Part shown: positions 22,526 through 33,005 of the stretch, piece by piece | Position numbering within the stretch: the stretch's first letter is position 1 | How the letters are laid out: every line of letters begins with the position of its first letter | DNA from: Neoechinorhynchus agilis | Lineage: Eukaryota; Acanthocephala | Direction: 5' to 3' | DNA: 64,000 bases | NCBI GenBank assembly: GCA_051530055.1 | Contig: CM121342.1 | Location: 9,548,001-9,612,000, forward strand | Program-made: the position numbers and the translations under genes | The notes under the pieces: generated by a model | What the model saw: the letters and a program-made list of their open reading frames with translations, nothing else | Told to the model about the DNA's origin: nothing | Database searches by the model: none

Positions 22526-24304
22526 CTATTTAGCTTCCTTGTTGCCGCACAAGCGCTCATTTGATCGATCGTCAGATGAGTCACAATGTTCACTCGAATG
22601 GATCGATGTTAAATCGAGCGCAAGGTCCGATCGGACAAACGTTAAATCTGCCGTGAAATCCGTCCTTTCATAAGTATCGTCAATAGGGAAAATATCCATA
22701 GAGTATTCTGTTTCATTGCTGCTGTAATCGGGTTCTTTTACTTGAACTTGATTTCTATCCTGATCTGAGATTGCGTCGTCCTCAACACTGCTGACTGAAG
22801 AAATGCGTTCATGTTGACTATCATTCAACTTATTGGCCGTCAATGAACAATGATGGTTGTCAGTTGATGCAACGCTAAACGTGTCTTGCGATTGAGTAGC
22901 TGGAGTTACTTGAACAGGAGTCTTATTATTAACTACAGGATAAATTCCAAGTTCTTTCATTCTGTTGAAATTCGCTTTCCGGGCGTCAAATCGCTTCATG
23001 ATCGATAAAGCGTCCGTAGCCTGTCGTCCCAGACGATCGGCGCTGTTGTCACGAATCAAAATTCGAGCAGTTTGAAGATTTGTGCGTCTAACGAATCCTC
23101 CTTGCTCAATCCATGGATGATTTAGAACATCAGAAGCCGTGTATCGCTTTTTCGAATCTCTCACAAGTAATTTTGAAATCAGATCTTTGGCTGCAAATGA
23201 AATGTTTCTCCATTCTGCGTCGGGAAATTCGTATGCACCGCTCTGAATAACGGCAAATACCATATTTCGGCAGGTTTCACACGCCATACCTTCCTGCCAG
23301 CCACAATTTTGAGAGTTGCACCGAGCTCGGAAGGGAGTGTATCCGCACAGCATCGTATATATGAGAACCCCGAAACTCCACATATCACATTGCTTGTCGT
23401 AAAAAAGAGGCGAGAGAGGTGCTTCCCTCTGTTCTGAATCCATGCCATCTTGTGCTTGAACTGGAGCTGATTGTGATATTGCTTTTTCTTCATAAAGCCA
23501 AAGATTAACGACTTCGGGTGCCATAAAGTCGGTTGTTCCAACTGGAGTTGAAAGAGGAGGCACACTGCCGACTGTCATGCCCGGTAAAGTACTACCAGAG
23601 CCAGCGAGATCGAAGTCGCAAATCTTGACCGGAAATAACTCATTGGCATTAACACATAAAATATTTTCGGGTTTAACGTCGCGGTGTGCAAGTCCTCTAT
23701 GGTGGATGTAATCCAGAGCTAAAGCGACTTGTTTGGCGACGCGGCTAGCTTCTCTTTCAGTGAGTCTACCTCTTGATTCAATTTGCTTCAAGAGATGTCC
23801 ACCTTTCATTAGTTCGAACACCAGATAGTAGTAATTTTCATCTTCGTAGAATTCATGTAAATCAATGATCTGCTTGCAGGGACGACAAACAAAGTAGTCG
23901 TCACATTCCTTCCTAACGCGGGATCGTTCAACGTAGTCCTTGTTTATCATCTTTACAGCGTATTCCGCCTTACTGCGTTTGTGAACGCATCGGCACACTA
24001 GTCCACTCGAACCTCTGCCAAGAACTTCATCGGTGAGTTGGTAAACATCGTAGAAGTCAGGCATGTAGGACCGGTGTCTTTGTTTTGAACTACGCAGCCA
24101 TCTACAATTGCTGCCCGGTGGTTGCAGTGGTGGTGATTGTGGTGATGGTGGTGAAGGAGGAGAATTGTTGTGGACCAAGTTGATAAAAACTCCAAGATTA
24201 TTAGTGTTGTTATTGTTTTTGGTCGTCAATTTATCCTGCTGCTGCTGCTGTTGAGGAGTACCGTCGCCTGCTCCCGTGTTCCGTCTCCGTTTGTTCAAAT
24301 TCAT
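22526..24304 (-). CDS. MKNK: MAP-kinase-interacting kinase (MNK1/2 type)
   Basis: MNKs are ERK/p38-activated kinases that phosphorylate the cap-binding factor eIF4E. A single exon of 592 codons from the ATG at 24304. The kinase domain has LGRGSSGLV, the catalytic lysine in YAVKMINK (about residue 116), HRDVKPEN (206), and the MNK-specific DFD in place of DFG (ICDFDLAG, 231). APE is MAPE, the activation segment is LSTPVGTTDF, and the MNK zinc-binding insert is present as NCGWQEGMACETC (about 335-347). The N-terminus has a basic KRRR patch and poly-Q/poly-N; the C-tail is Ser/Asp-rich, and I do not see the LARRR-type MAPK docking motif expected in vertebrates. The frame stays open about 70 nt above the ATG with an acceptor-like TTGCTTAG beyond it, so a further upstream exon is possible. 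Confidence 0.95.
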   Translation of the reverse strand: MNLNKRRRNTGAGDGTPQQQQQQDKLTTKNNNNTNNLGVFINLVHNNSPPSPPSPQSPPLQPPGSNCRWLRSSKQRHRSYMPDFYDVYQLTDEVLGRGSSGLVCRCVHKRSKAEYAVKMINKDYVERSRVRKECDDYFVCRPCKQIIDLHEFYEDENYYYLVFELMKGGHLLKQIESRGRLTEREASRVAKQVALALDYIHHRGLAHRDVKPENILCVNANELFPVKICDFDLAGSGSTLPGMTVGSVPPLSTPVGTTDFMAPEVVNLWLYEEKAISQSAPVQAQDGMDSEQREAPLSPLFYDKQCDMWSFGVLIYTMLCGYTPFRARCNSQNCGWQEGMACETCRNMVFAVIQSGAYEFPDAEWRNISFAAKDLISKLLVRDSKKRYTASDVLNHPWIEQGGFVRRTNLQTARILIRDNSADRLGRQATDALSIMKRFDARKANFNRMKELGIYPVVNNKTPVQVTPATQSQDTFSVASTDNHHCSLTANKLNDSQHERISSVSSVEDDAISDQDRNQVQVKEPDYSSNETEYSMDIFPIDDTYERTDFTADLTFVRSDLALDLTSIHSSEHCDSSDDRSNERLCGNKEAK

Positions 24305-27300
24305 TGAATGAACTGTTGAATTGATAAATGAAGAATTGCTGTTGTTTTGTAGAACTTTTGTACACTTCAAATTCAAAGGAAATACCTAAGCAAATGGGTA
24401 ATGTTCTTAGCCGTAGTCGGAGGAACGAACTATGCGATCAATGAGACTACTCCTTTCAAACCCAATTTAGATTTAAAAAAGAAACTTAAAACCTCGGCCG
24501 CATGAGCTTTTAGGCTCCAAGACTACCTTGTCGGGATTTAACATTACAAAGGTCGGGGTCTGAGGTTGTTTTTGGTTGTGGCGGAGTACAACGAATGGAA
24601 AGAAACCCTTACACACGCAACCTAAAGAATGCAATAGACTAAAGTTTTGTGTCAATGACTAAAGAAGTTGTCAGAGAAAAGCACGGAGTAAAAGGACTTG
24701 TCAGCCCGAAAGGACCTGGTCTTTATTCTAGGATAAAGAGTTTTATGTGAAGAAAAAGCGTACGTCTAATCCTTGTTTGAACGCAATGACCTTCAAGGAG
24801 AAAAGGTTAACTCAAGTACCTCAATGGCATTTTCTCTTTTTCCCTTGCTTTATATATGGCCCGTGACACATTCGGATAATATTCGGTACGAGGTGGATAT
24901 GCAGCTCACAAGTGTCAGCTGGCTACGATGGCGTATCTCTCTCTTTTCTCCACTTGGAATAATCACAGGAAGATACACTTCTCTCACGCGCACACATTAT
25001 GTTCTCCGTATGAGAATGCAAAGAACGGAAGGATAAAGAAATATGGGAAAATTATCCACGTTCACACACACAAAAAAACCGGAAAGGGCGGGAATCAACC
25101 AAAAGTTCAGTTCAAAGACGTGACTTTGCAGGAGAAAACGTGGGAAGTGCCAAAAAACAAGTTGTGTTTTTTTAAGAACGATGAAAGGGGAATCAAAGTA
25201 TTTTTGATCCACAAAGTAATTAAAACGGTTTCCTTGATCATTAATCGTAAACTAATGGCTCACTAGAGAAATGGTCATAATAATCGATGGTTTCGGCGTT
25301 AGGTGTAAAGAGGTAGACACCATAATGTCTGATAAACAATTAGTTTCCAGTCTTTCCTAATTCTTCAAAAAAATTAGATTTTGTGGTTTAAAATAAAGTA
25401 TTTTAGATCAGAAAATCAATTGCAGCATTTTATTGTTATTTAGGTCGCTTATAAACACCCGAGAAAGTTCATTAAAGAAATCATTTTATCAATTGCTTGT
25501 AAATTTTTTCTCGGATCGACCTAAACAACAATATATCCCTAACCACTCAACCAAATGTAATCCTCAATGAAACTAATAAAAATCATATTTGCTAAACAAA
25601 GATTTGTTAGTGGAAATGGCGGAGATAGAATTCGGTGGTGTTAGATGAAACTCGTAATGTTATGCATTTTGAAATGCATTCGCCAAGTCGTAAGATAGTG
25701 TCTCGACCTGACAGGTAATCTAGCAGTGGAATATGATACAGAGTTCAATTTTCAAAAGACAACCTGGATCTAATGGTGGAAGTAGAATGGTAAGCGTTGA
25801 AGCTGGCGATGAAGGCACTATAAAATTAAAAAAGCAATCATTCATAAGCGTTTCTGAACTTGTGGTATATTAAAATAAAATTAGTACAAATTTAACGCTC
25901 ACATAACGAAATCAACCTTTGATCTGAAATTTTGTATTTGTTAACAGGAACGAACATTAGGAGACAGTTTTTATCCAATCAAAAAGACGTTGAACTCTAC
26001 GTTTGAATAATATATATCAGTCACAATTCTCAGACAAGAGAGATGAAAAAAGTAAGGTACGCTTTTGAGCATGAATGTGACAAAGGTATCGCTAAGAAAA
26101 GATGATTCACAATTTCCTAAAAAATAAGCTATCTCGTTACCTTTCTTTAAACAAAACATTTAACACATACTGCACTAAATTAAATCCAGCAATCAAATGT
26201 ACCCATTTTCATTTAAAAAACTTTATAAAGGACAAAAAATTTAAAACGCGAATAATTTAAAACTTTATGCAATTCTATAAGAAAATCGTGAGAAATAATT
26301 TTTTTCTAAACTACTAAAGCAGTAATCTTCGATTTTTGTACAAAAAAGTAGAATTTGAATTTTGCGACTGCAACTCAAAGTTTGGTATATTATTTAATTG
26401 TTGCTGCAAATAAATTTTTAATATCGAAAGCCACTTTAAGCATTAAACTCGGCCCAATGTCAAAACGAAAATAATTCAGGTAAATAAATTCGAAAAAAAA
26501 ATTGTACCACTTTTACATTACTCAAAATGTAATCTTCTGTTTTTATGCCGAAAAGCGAAATTTAAGTTTGGAAAAAATCAAAAAGACGTATATTTAAATT
26601 AAAGATAAATCGATTAATACTTTTTATTCTCCTTTGAGTCCGAAAAATACAATTTGAGATAGATGACTGCAACTAAAAGTTATTTAAAAATAAAAAGAAA
26701 ATCAAGAAGCGTTATTTCAAATAAAGATTCATTGCCCCGAGATAGTTTATACTTACATTGCGAATGTTATCGTCAATAATTTGACATTTATATTCACATT
26801 AGGGAACAAGGCGACGGTGAACAAAAATATTTATTGGCCAAGATAAGTTGCAACAACGTTGCCACCTAACAAGCAGACGATCAATATCTTTAAGTTCTCA
26901 CAATTTTACGAGAAAGGATATAAAAAACATTCACATAAATTCACTTACCGAAAAAGAAACAATATCTTTGAATTAGTATGAAAGTGGTCCGAAATAACGT
27001 TTCATACGACGATGCACTTGAGCCTAACGACAGTAAAAACAACAACCATAGTTTGAAACGTATATAGTTGAGTAGTCGGCAAAAAAGTCCCACGATGTGG
27101 CTAAATGTTGATCGTCTTTGAGTTGGTCTAGGCGTCCTATTGGCTGTTTTTTTTACAATCCAAAAGTGTACTGATATTATTTGCTACAAATGCATATAAT
27201 GTCTCTGATAGAAGAGGTGATGTTTTATGAACAAAAGACTGTAGACAGAATGGAGGGAAGCATTTATATAGACGCTCGGTGAACTCTTATGCGACACGTT

Positions 27301-27718
27301 CACATGCAAATATTATTGAACGAAAAATTAGCATTTGGAGCGTATTCTGGTGATGCAGAGCAAGAATAACGCTACACAACGACTTTTTGAAAAAGAATCC
27401 GTCTTATGAACAAAATTCTCCAAGGAAAAAAGATCAGGTCGTTCCATATTAATTTAAAATAAAATAACAACGTTCCTATTGTAGTCTTATCGAAACGAAA
27501 TTACCTGCCGACAATTGAGTTAGAAAATCTCGTTATTCCGCTAGGAAGATCGATGCGAGGACCAAGAGGTCGTGTTGGCATCAGGAGATCTGTCTCTTAG
27601 CTACAATTGTATGGATTTTGTAAAGCGTATTTTTTCTTTTATTTACGCTTTTTAATGGCGTCAAAATTAAGGGAATTTATTAAATCTGATATTTCAACGG
27701 CACAATCTGATCTACCAT
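24305..27718. other. Long AT-rich gene-free region upstream of MNK
   Basis: 3.4 kb with no supported gene. Short frames near 24.8-25.3 kb lack conserved composition. It may contain MNK promoter or distal 5' exons, which cannot be told from sequence alone. Confidence 0.5.
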
Positions 27719-28787
27719 AAAATATTGGAAAAACTTTAAAAGTAAGTTTATGACTCATTCACAATAATTCATTCTTATTAATTTTGTATCTAAAAAAAAT
27801 CAATAATACACATGGAAAATTCCATTAACAACAAATAGCGAAAATGATTTGCTTTTTCCTAAACCTGCAAATTATAAAAGTGCATTTCACCTAAAAAATC
27901 ACAACTATGATTTGCTCATCGAAAATTGTGAGAAAACTTCACTTAAAAGAATCTCGATAAAATATTGGAAACACTTTAAAAGTAATGCTCGTTCACAATA
28001 ATTCATTCTTATTGATTTTGTATCTAAAAAAATCAATCATACACATGGAAAATTTTCTTAACAATAAATTAGCGTAAATGATTTGCTTTTTCGTAAACTT
28101 GCAAATTGGGAAAAAAGGTGTATTTCACCTCCAAAATCATGATTGCGATTTGCTCACGAAAATTGTGCTAAAACTTCACTTAAAAGAATTTCGATAAAAT
28201 ATTGGAAAAACTTCAAAAGTTTATAGCCCGTTCACAATAATTCATTCTTATTGATTTTGCATCTAAAAAAATCAATCATACACATGGAAAATTTTCTTAG
28301 CAATAAATTAGCGCAAATGATTTGCTTTTTCGCAAACTTTCAAATTGGGAAAAAAGGTGTATTTCACCTCCAAAATCATGATTGCGATTTGCTCATCGAA
28401 AATTGTGCTAAAACTTCACTTAAAAGAATTTCGATAAAATATTGGAAAAACTTCAAAAGTTTATAGCCCGTTCACAATAATTCATTCTTATTTCGCCTCC
28501 AAAATCATGTTGCGATTTGCTTACGAAAATGTGCTAAACTCTTAAAAGAATTTCGATAAAATATTGGAAAAACTTCAAAAGTTTATAGCCCGTTCACAAT
28601 AATTCATTCTTGTTGATTTTGTATCTAAAAAATCAATAGTACACATGGAAAATTCCCTTAACAATAAATTAGCGCAAATGATTTGCTTTTTCGCAAACTT
28701 TCAAATTGAAAAAAAATGTGTATTTCGCCTCCAAAATCATGATTGCGATTTGCTTACGAAAAAATAGTGTTAAAACTTCACTTACAA
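27719..28787. repeat. Tandem array, ~240-bp unit, ~4.5 copies
   Basis: Units begin with AAAATATTGGAAA at 27719, 27959, 28196, 28436 and 28558, so spacing is 240, 237, 240 and 122 bp (fourth unit internally deleted) and the last unit decays near 28787. Each full unit contains TTCACAATAATTCATTCTTA, a small ATTGATTTT/AAAATCAAT hairpin, ACACATGGAAAATT and TGATTTGCTTTTTC. Adjacent units differ by scattered substitutions and the first is the most diverged. No open frame spans it. Confidence 0.92.
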
Positions 28788-29593
28788 AACGATGGATGGA
28801 TCTGAATAAAAATCATAAATCTTATTTGCATTCGATCTATCATTGAAAAGTTATACAAACCTGCGTAGGAGCAAGACGGCGGCTGGTATCCATCCAGGGC
28901 ATCAGATCAACGAAGAAATAATATCCGGTGATTGTAGCATTTTAATAGTGAGTAAAATAGAGAATGCTACGTTGCGCAAACCGCCCTTACAGCACGAATT
29001 TGAGTTATGTGAGTGCGTGTTTTGGTTCTATGGAAGAGCACAGTGAGTCAACTGGCGTACGTTTAGATTTGTGTGTGTGTTTGTAAAGCTCGAGGGGTCG
29101 TCGGCTGTCAAAGAATGCGTTGACAGGTCGACGGTTAGTGCCAAAGGATTAACAATTAATGGCTTTCTTGGTGGGTCACAGTGTGCATTTGGCCAAATAG
29201 TAGTCGGCTAATGGATGCTAGACAAACTGTATGGAGATATAATTATTCTTCGGGGAGGAAACAATTAGAAGCACATGTGTGTGCTCTCTTCGTATAATGA
29301 AAGGTTGAGTGGATACTCTTGGATTCATTATTAAAATGGAAATTTTGTCTTTCTTGAACTGCCGCAAATGCGCCTTTGTGAGACGAAGAATACCCATTTG
29401 GAATTGTTCAAAACAAGTACGGCCGTAGATCGCTAAAGTGGTCAAATGTTTTAAAAGAAAACGTAAAATTAGGCATCCAAAATCTTTAAAAGGAGGTGGA
29501 TTCATTAGTTGTTCAAAAGAATTATGCGTGGAGCTTTTTATGTACTTGTGATTCATTGCCAAAATTAAAGGGGTCATCTCTTTAAGAGCTGCG
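28788..29593. other. Spacer between two tandem arrays
   Basis: No gene supported. 29400-29593 in the plus strand reads as coding-like pieces continuous with the first unit of the next array (for example KRKRKIRHPKSLKGGG) but with a stop. Confidence 0.4.
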
Positions 29594-30135
29594 AAGAATG
29601 AATTCTCTAAAAGTTTGTTCAAAAAAGGGTTTGAACAGAATCTGAATTACATTGATGAACTGGTAGAAAAAGCTACGATTTATCGAATCGTTATAGACGA
29701 CGAGATTGTTCAAAGGAACTATGAATAGGGCAGCAAAAAATGAATTCTCTAGAAGTTTGTTCAAAAAAGGGTTTGAACAGAATCTGAATTACATTGATGA
29801 ACTGTTAGAAAAAGCTACGATTCATCGAATCGTTATAGACGACGGGATTGTTCAAAGGAACTATGAATAGGGCAGCAAAAAATGAATTCTTTAAAATTGT
29901 TCAAAAAAGGGTTTGAACAGAATCTGAATTACATTGATGAACTGGTAGAAAAAGCTACGATTCATCGAATCGTTATAGACGACGGGATTGTTCAAAGGAA
30001 CTATGAATAGGGCAGCAAAAAATGAATTCTTTAAAATTGTGTTCAAAAAAGGGTTTGAACAGAATCTGAATTACATTGATGAACTGTTAGAAAAAGCAAC
30101 GATTTATCGAATCTTTAATTGTTGACCGAACACTG
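29594..30135 (+). repeat. Tandem array, 140-143-bp unit, four copies, coding-like
   Basis: The motif GTTCAAAAAAGGGTTTGAAC, itself a 7-bp-stem hairpin, starts at 29616, 29759, 29899 and 30041. Units are over 90 percent alike. In the plus strand each translates to a conserved ~45-residue block (FEQNLNYIDELVEKA ... RIVIDDEIVQRNYE) that then meets TAG, so the array may derive from a duplicated exon of a dead gene. The host protein is not recognised. Confidence 0.9.
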
Positions 30136-30881
30136 ATAAAAACTTTAAGAAGTCAAAAGTATTTTCATAGGACGAATAATGTCTCCTATAGAAGTGGACT
30201 TCTAAAAAAAGGTTCAATGTATGCTTATAATGGTTATTGGGAAACCTTTAAACCAAAAAAAGCGACTTGAATTAGAGTTCAAAAGAGATCTATGAAAAGA
30301 AAGAGTAAATCGCGTTTTTTCGAATAAAAACTCGATTGGGCGTTCTTACCTCGTATGGATGATAAAAGTATCCTAACATACGTATCCGCGCGTGTTCTCC
30401 GCACTACCAAATCATTCTCTTGTCCTATTTCCACACACACCGAACTCTCCGTTGGTTCTCTTCTGCTTCTCGTCGTCGCCGTAGTGGTGGTGGTTGGAAG
30501 TACACACACACACAGAGTGGAAGCTACTAGAAGTATTCGTTTGGTGCCTTTTATACTCTCTCTCGCTCTCTCTCGCTCGCTTTGAGACAAACGCAGCGTC
30601 GCTGCTATGTGTCGGGAACTCTCGGTTCCTCGAGCTCCTATCTACGAATAGGCCATCATCAATGCAGTCGTCGTTGCGGGAGCAATGACAACGAGACTGT
30701 GCACTCCAATGGGGCTCTGGAAATGCGTCCGTTAGCGCAGTGGTGTGCTGCAATGGAAACACAAAGTTTGGCTTTTTAACGACTTCTGACTGGACACTTT
30801 TACGTGAGGAAACCTTTTGTACCACTTCCCAACACAAACATCTCACCCTTGGATCAACATACGAGAAGGCGATGATCATCC
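30136..30881. other. Spacer with GC-richer, CA/CT-repeat segment
   Basis: 30340-30880 is less AT-rich than its surroundings and carries a short CACACACA run and a CTCTCTCTCG run. Several overlapping frames exist on both strands with low-complexity composition, which argues against real coding. It could be a promoter or 5' exon, for example for the distant minus-strand MNK, but nothing proves it. Confidence 0.35.
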
Positions 30882-31721
30882 CTCCTTAATTATTAGGAAT
30901 CTTTTTGACCATTTTGTTTAATTTGAATCCCGTTTGATCCACTCAAAAATACGGACAATCGGAACTCAAGTCCATTGGGCCAACTTTACATAATTAAAAA
31001 ATAGTAAAAACTCTTTTTCACAGGTTTTGTTGCTTGGGCACACCGTTCACCCCTTAATTATTAGGAATCTTTTTGGCCATTTTGTTTAATTTGAATCCCG
31101 TTTGACCCACTCAAAAATACGGACAATCGGAACTCAAGTCCATTGGGCCAACTTTACATAATTAAAAAATAGTAAAAACTCTTTTTCACAGGTTTTGTTG
31201 CTTGGGCACACCGTTCACCCCTTAATTATTAGGAATCTTTTTGGCCATTTTGTTTAATTTGAATCCCGTTTGACCCACTCAAAAATACGGACAATCGGAA
31301 CTCAAGTCCATTGGGCCAACTTTACATAATTAAAAAATAGTAAAAACTCTTTTTCACAGGTTTTGTTGCTTGGGCACACCGTTCACCCCTTAATTATTAG
31401 GAATCTTTTTGGCCATTTTGTTTAATTTGAATCCCGTTTGACCCACTCAAAAATACGGACAATCGGAACTCAAGTCCATTGGGCCAACTTTACATAATTA
31501 AAAAATAGTAAAAACTCTTTTTCACAGGTTTTGTTGCTTGGGCACACCGTTCACCCCTTAATTATTAGGAATCTTTTTGGCCATTTTGTTTAATTTGAAT
31601 CCCGTTTGACCCACTCAAAAATACGGACAATCGGAACTCAAGTCCATTGGGCCAACTTTACATAATTAAAAAATAGTAAAAACTCTTTTTCACAGGTTTT
31701 GTTGCTTGGGCACACCGTTCC
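30882..31721. repeat. Near-perfect tandem array, 168-bp unit, five copies
   Basis: Units start at 30882, 31050, 31218, 31386 and 31554 (CCCCTTAATTATTAGGAATC), each exactly 168 bp. Copies 2-5 look identical by eye over the full length and copy 1 has only a few changes. The unit contains AAACTCTTTTTCACAGGTTTT, AATCTTTTTGG on the plus strand and TATTTTTGA on the minus strand, but no open frame. It lies about 100 bp beyond the WDR92 stop codon. The homogeneity implies recent expansion or conversion. Confidence 0.95.
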
Positions 31722-31828
31722 CGATGATGTATTTTGGATCAAAATAGCGCACACGAAATCACACTTAATTGTTCAAGAGATTGCACCTATTTTATTGCTG
31801 AGCAGGAAAATGACCGACTTCGTCTTCT

Positions 31829-33005
31829 CTATAAAGTATTTAGTTTTGTAGCCAAAACAACGCGAACACACTGATCAAAAGCTCCAACGCAACCGAGTCC
31901 GACCATGTCTTTACTCCAATCAATACTATTAAGCGGCTGAGTACTTAATAATGCACTTCCCTTCTGGATTAAATCATTGTTCTCGTACTTCCACAGGTTT
32001 ACATGACCACTCCCTGAACAAGTAGTGATGAGTGATCGATTCTGTGGAATGTGTCGAACGGACCATACTGTTGATCCGGCCGCGCAAATCTATAATAAAA
32101 AAACAAATTATTAAATCTTTGGAAAAGCACACGAAACCTTCTTGTTTAGACAAACGTGATTGTTCGGCTGATCGAATCTTATGAGAGTAAGTTGTGATTG
32201 GAGGCATCCAACAGCCACTCGGTTAAGTTTCTTTTCTTTTCTATCAAATTCTAGACTACATACGCCATTCAAGAGATTTACCTCCCAAAAAATTGTCGAA
32301 TTCCGCATGTCAAACAGTTTCAAGTCGCCATTTGCGTACCCGGAACAAACAAATAGGCCATCAGCGTCATCGGCACCACCGAAACCCACCGACCAACACT
32401 CTACTCTCGTGTTCTTTGCTTTCATCGCCATAACTGCTTTTGTTGGTTCTCGAGAATCCCAAACTCGGACAACGCCATCGTCTCCGCCCGTCACCAACTC
32501 ACAAACACCTGAGCCGACACCGATCCCGTCCAAACAATTAATAACTCCCGGATGAGCGCATGTCTTAAACACATCGCTACTAGGATCATCTTTATTCAAA
32601 TGTTCCAAATCTCTATTAATAATGATAGTAAAGTAAACCTTGAGTAGTGCTTGAGAAGCTTACATGACAGAAAGCCTTCCACTGAATTCAGCCAGTGCAA
32701 CCTGCCTTGACAAGCAAATATTTCCTGCAAATGTCATGCACTTTACACCTGAAGGCCGTGAAATCTACAAAAAAAGACGAGGAGGTCAATGTTTTTTCGC
32801 AAATTCCATCAACCTTGGTAACTAGACGAATATCTCTTTTGTCGTTTGTCTTTGTCAATTCGTAAGTTTCCACTGAACCTTTCATGTCCGGCTTTGTTCC
32901 GCATACCATGAATGAGGCTGTAGACGGAATCCACTTGCAATCGTGTACAGTGTAATCCACTTGCTTCTCAGAATGTAAAACTATCATGCTTTTAGAAGTA
33001 CTCAT
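31829..33005 (-). CDS. WDR92: WD40 protein WDR92/DNAAF10
   Basis: WDR92 (Monad, DNAAF10) is a seven-bladed WD40 adaptor of the R2TP/prefoldin-like chaperone system needed to preassemble axonemal dynein arms. Four exons, 32814-33005, 32664-32764, 32138-32612 and 31829-32089, with GT-AG introns of 49, 51 and 48 nt, encode 342 residues (human 357). Diagnostic runs match the family throughout: VDYTVHDCKWIPS at the N-terminus, GVINCLDGIGVG and VTGGDDGVVRVWDSRE in the middle, NGVCSLEFDRKE, then STVWSVRHIPQNRSL and ALLSTQPLNSIDWS, ending VVLATKLNTL like human VLIVTKLNKI. All splice phases agree. The gene implies the animal builds motile cilia or flagella. Confidence 0.96.

Noticed and set aside
24773-25266. 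Two overlapping plus-strand frames upstream of MNK
   Set aside because: No motif, no splice context, composition typical of AT-rich noise.
30279-30880. Overlapping frames up to 155 codons on both strands
   Set aside because: Low-complexity (CA/CT runs, Arg/Ser-rich in both strands), no homology, no splice support.
30882-31721. 168-bp array as tandem spliced-leader RNA genes
   Set aside because: Sm-like motifs (AATCTTTTTGG on plus, TATTTTTGA on minus) are present, but no convincing leader-donor plus flanking stem-loops could be drawn.
27719-31721. CRISPR-like direct repeats
   Set aside because: Units are contiguous 140-240-bp tandem repeats with no unique spacers, in eukaryotic DNA.
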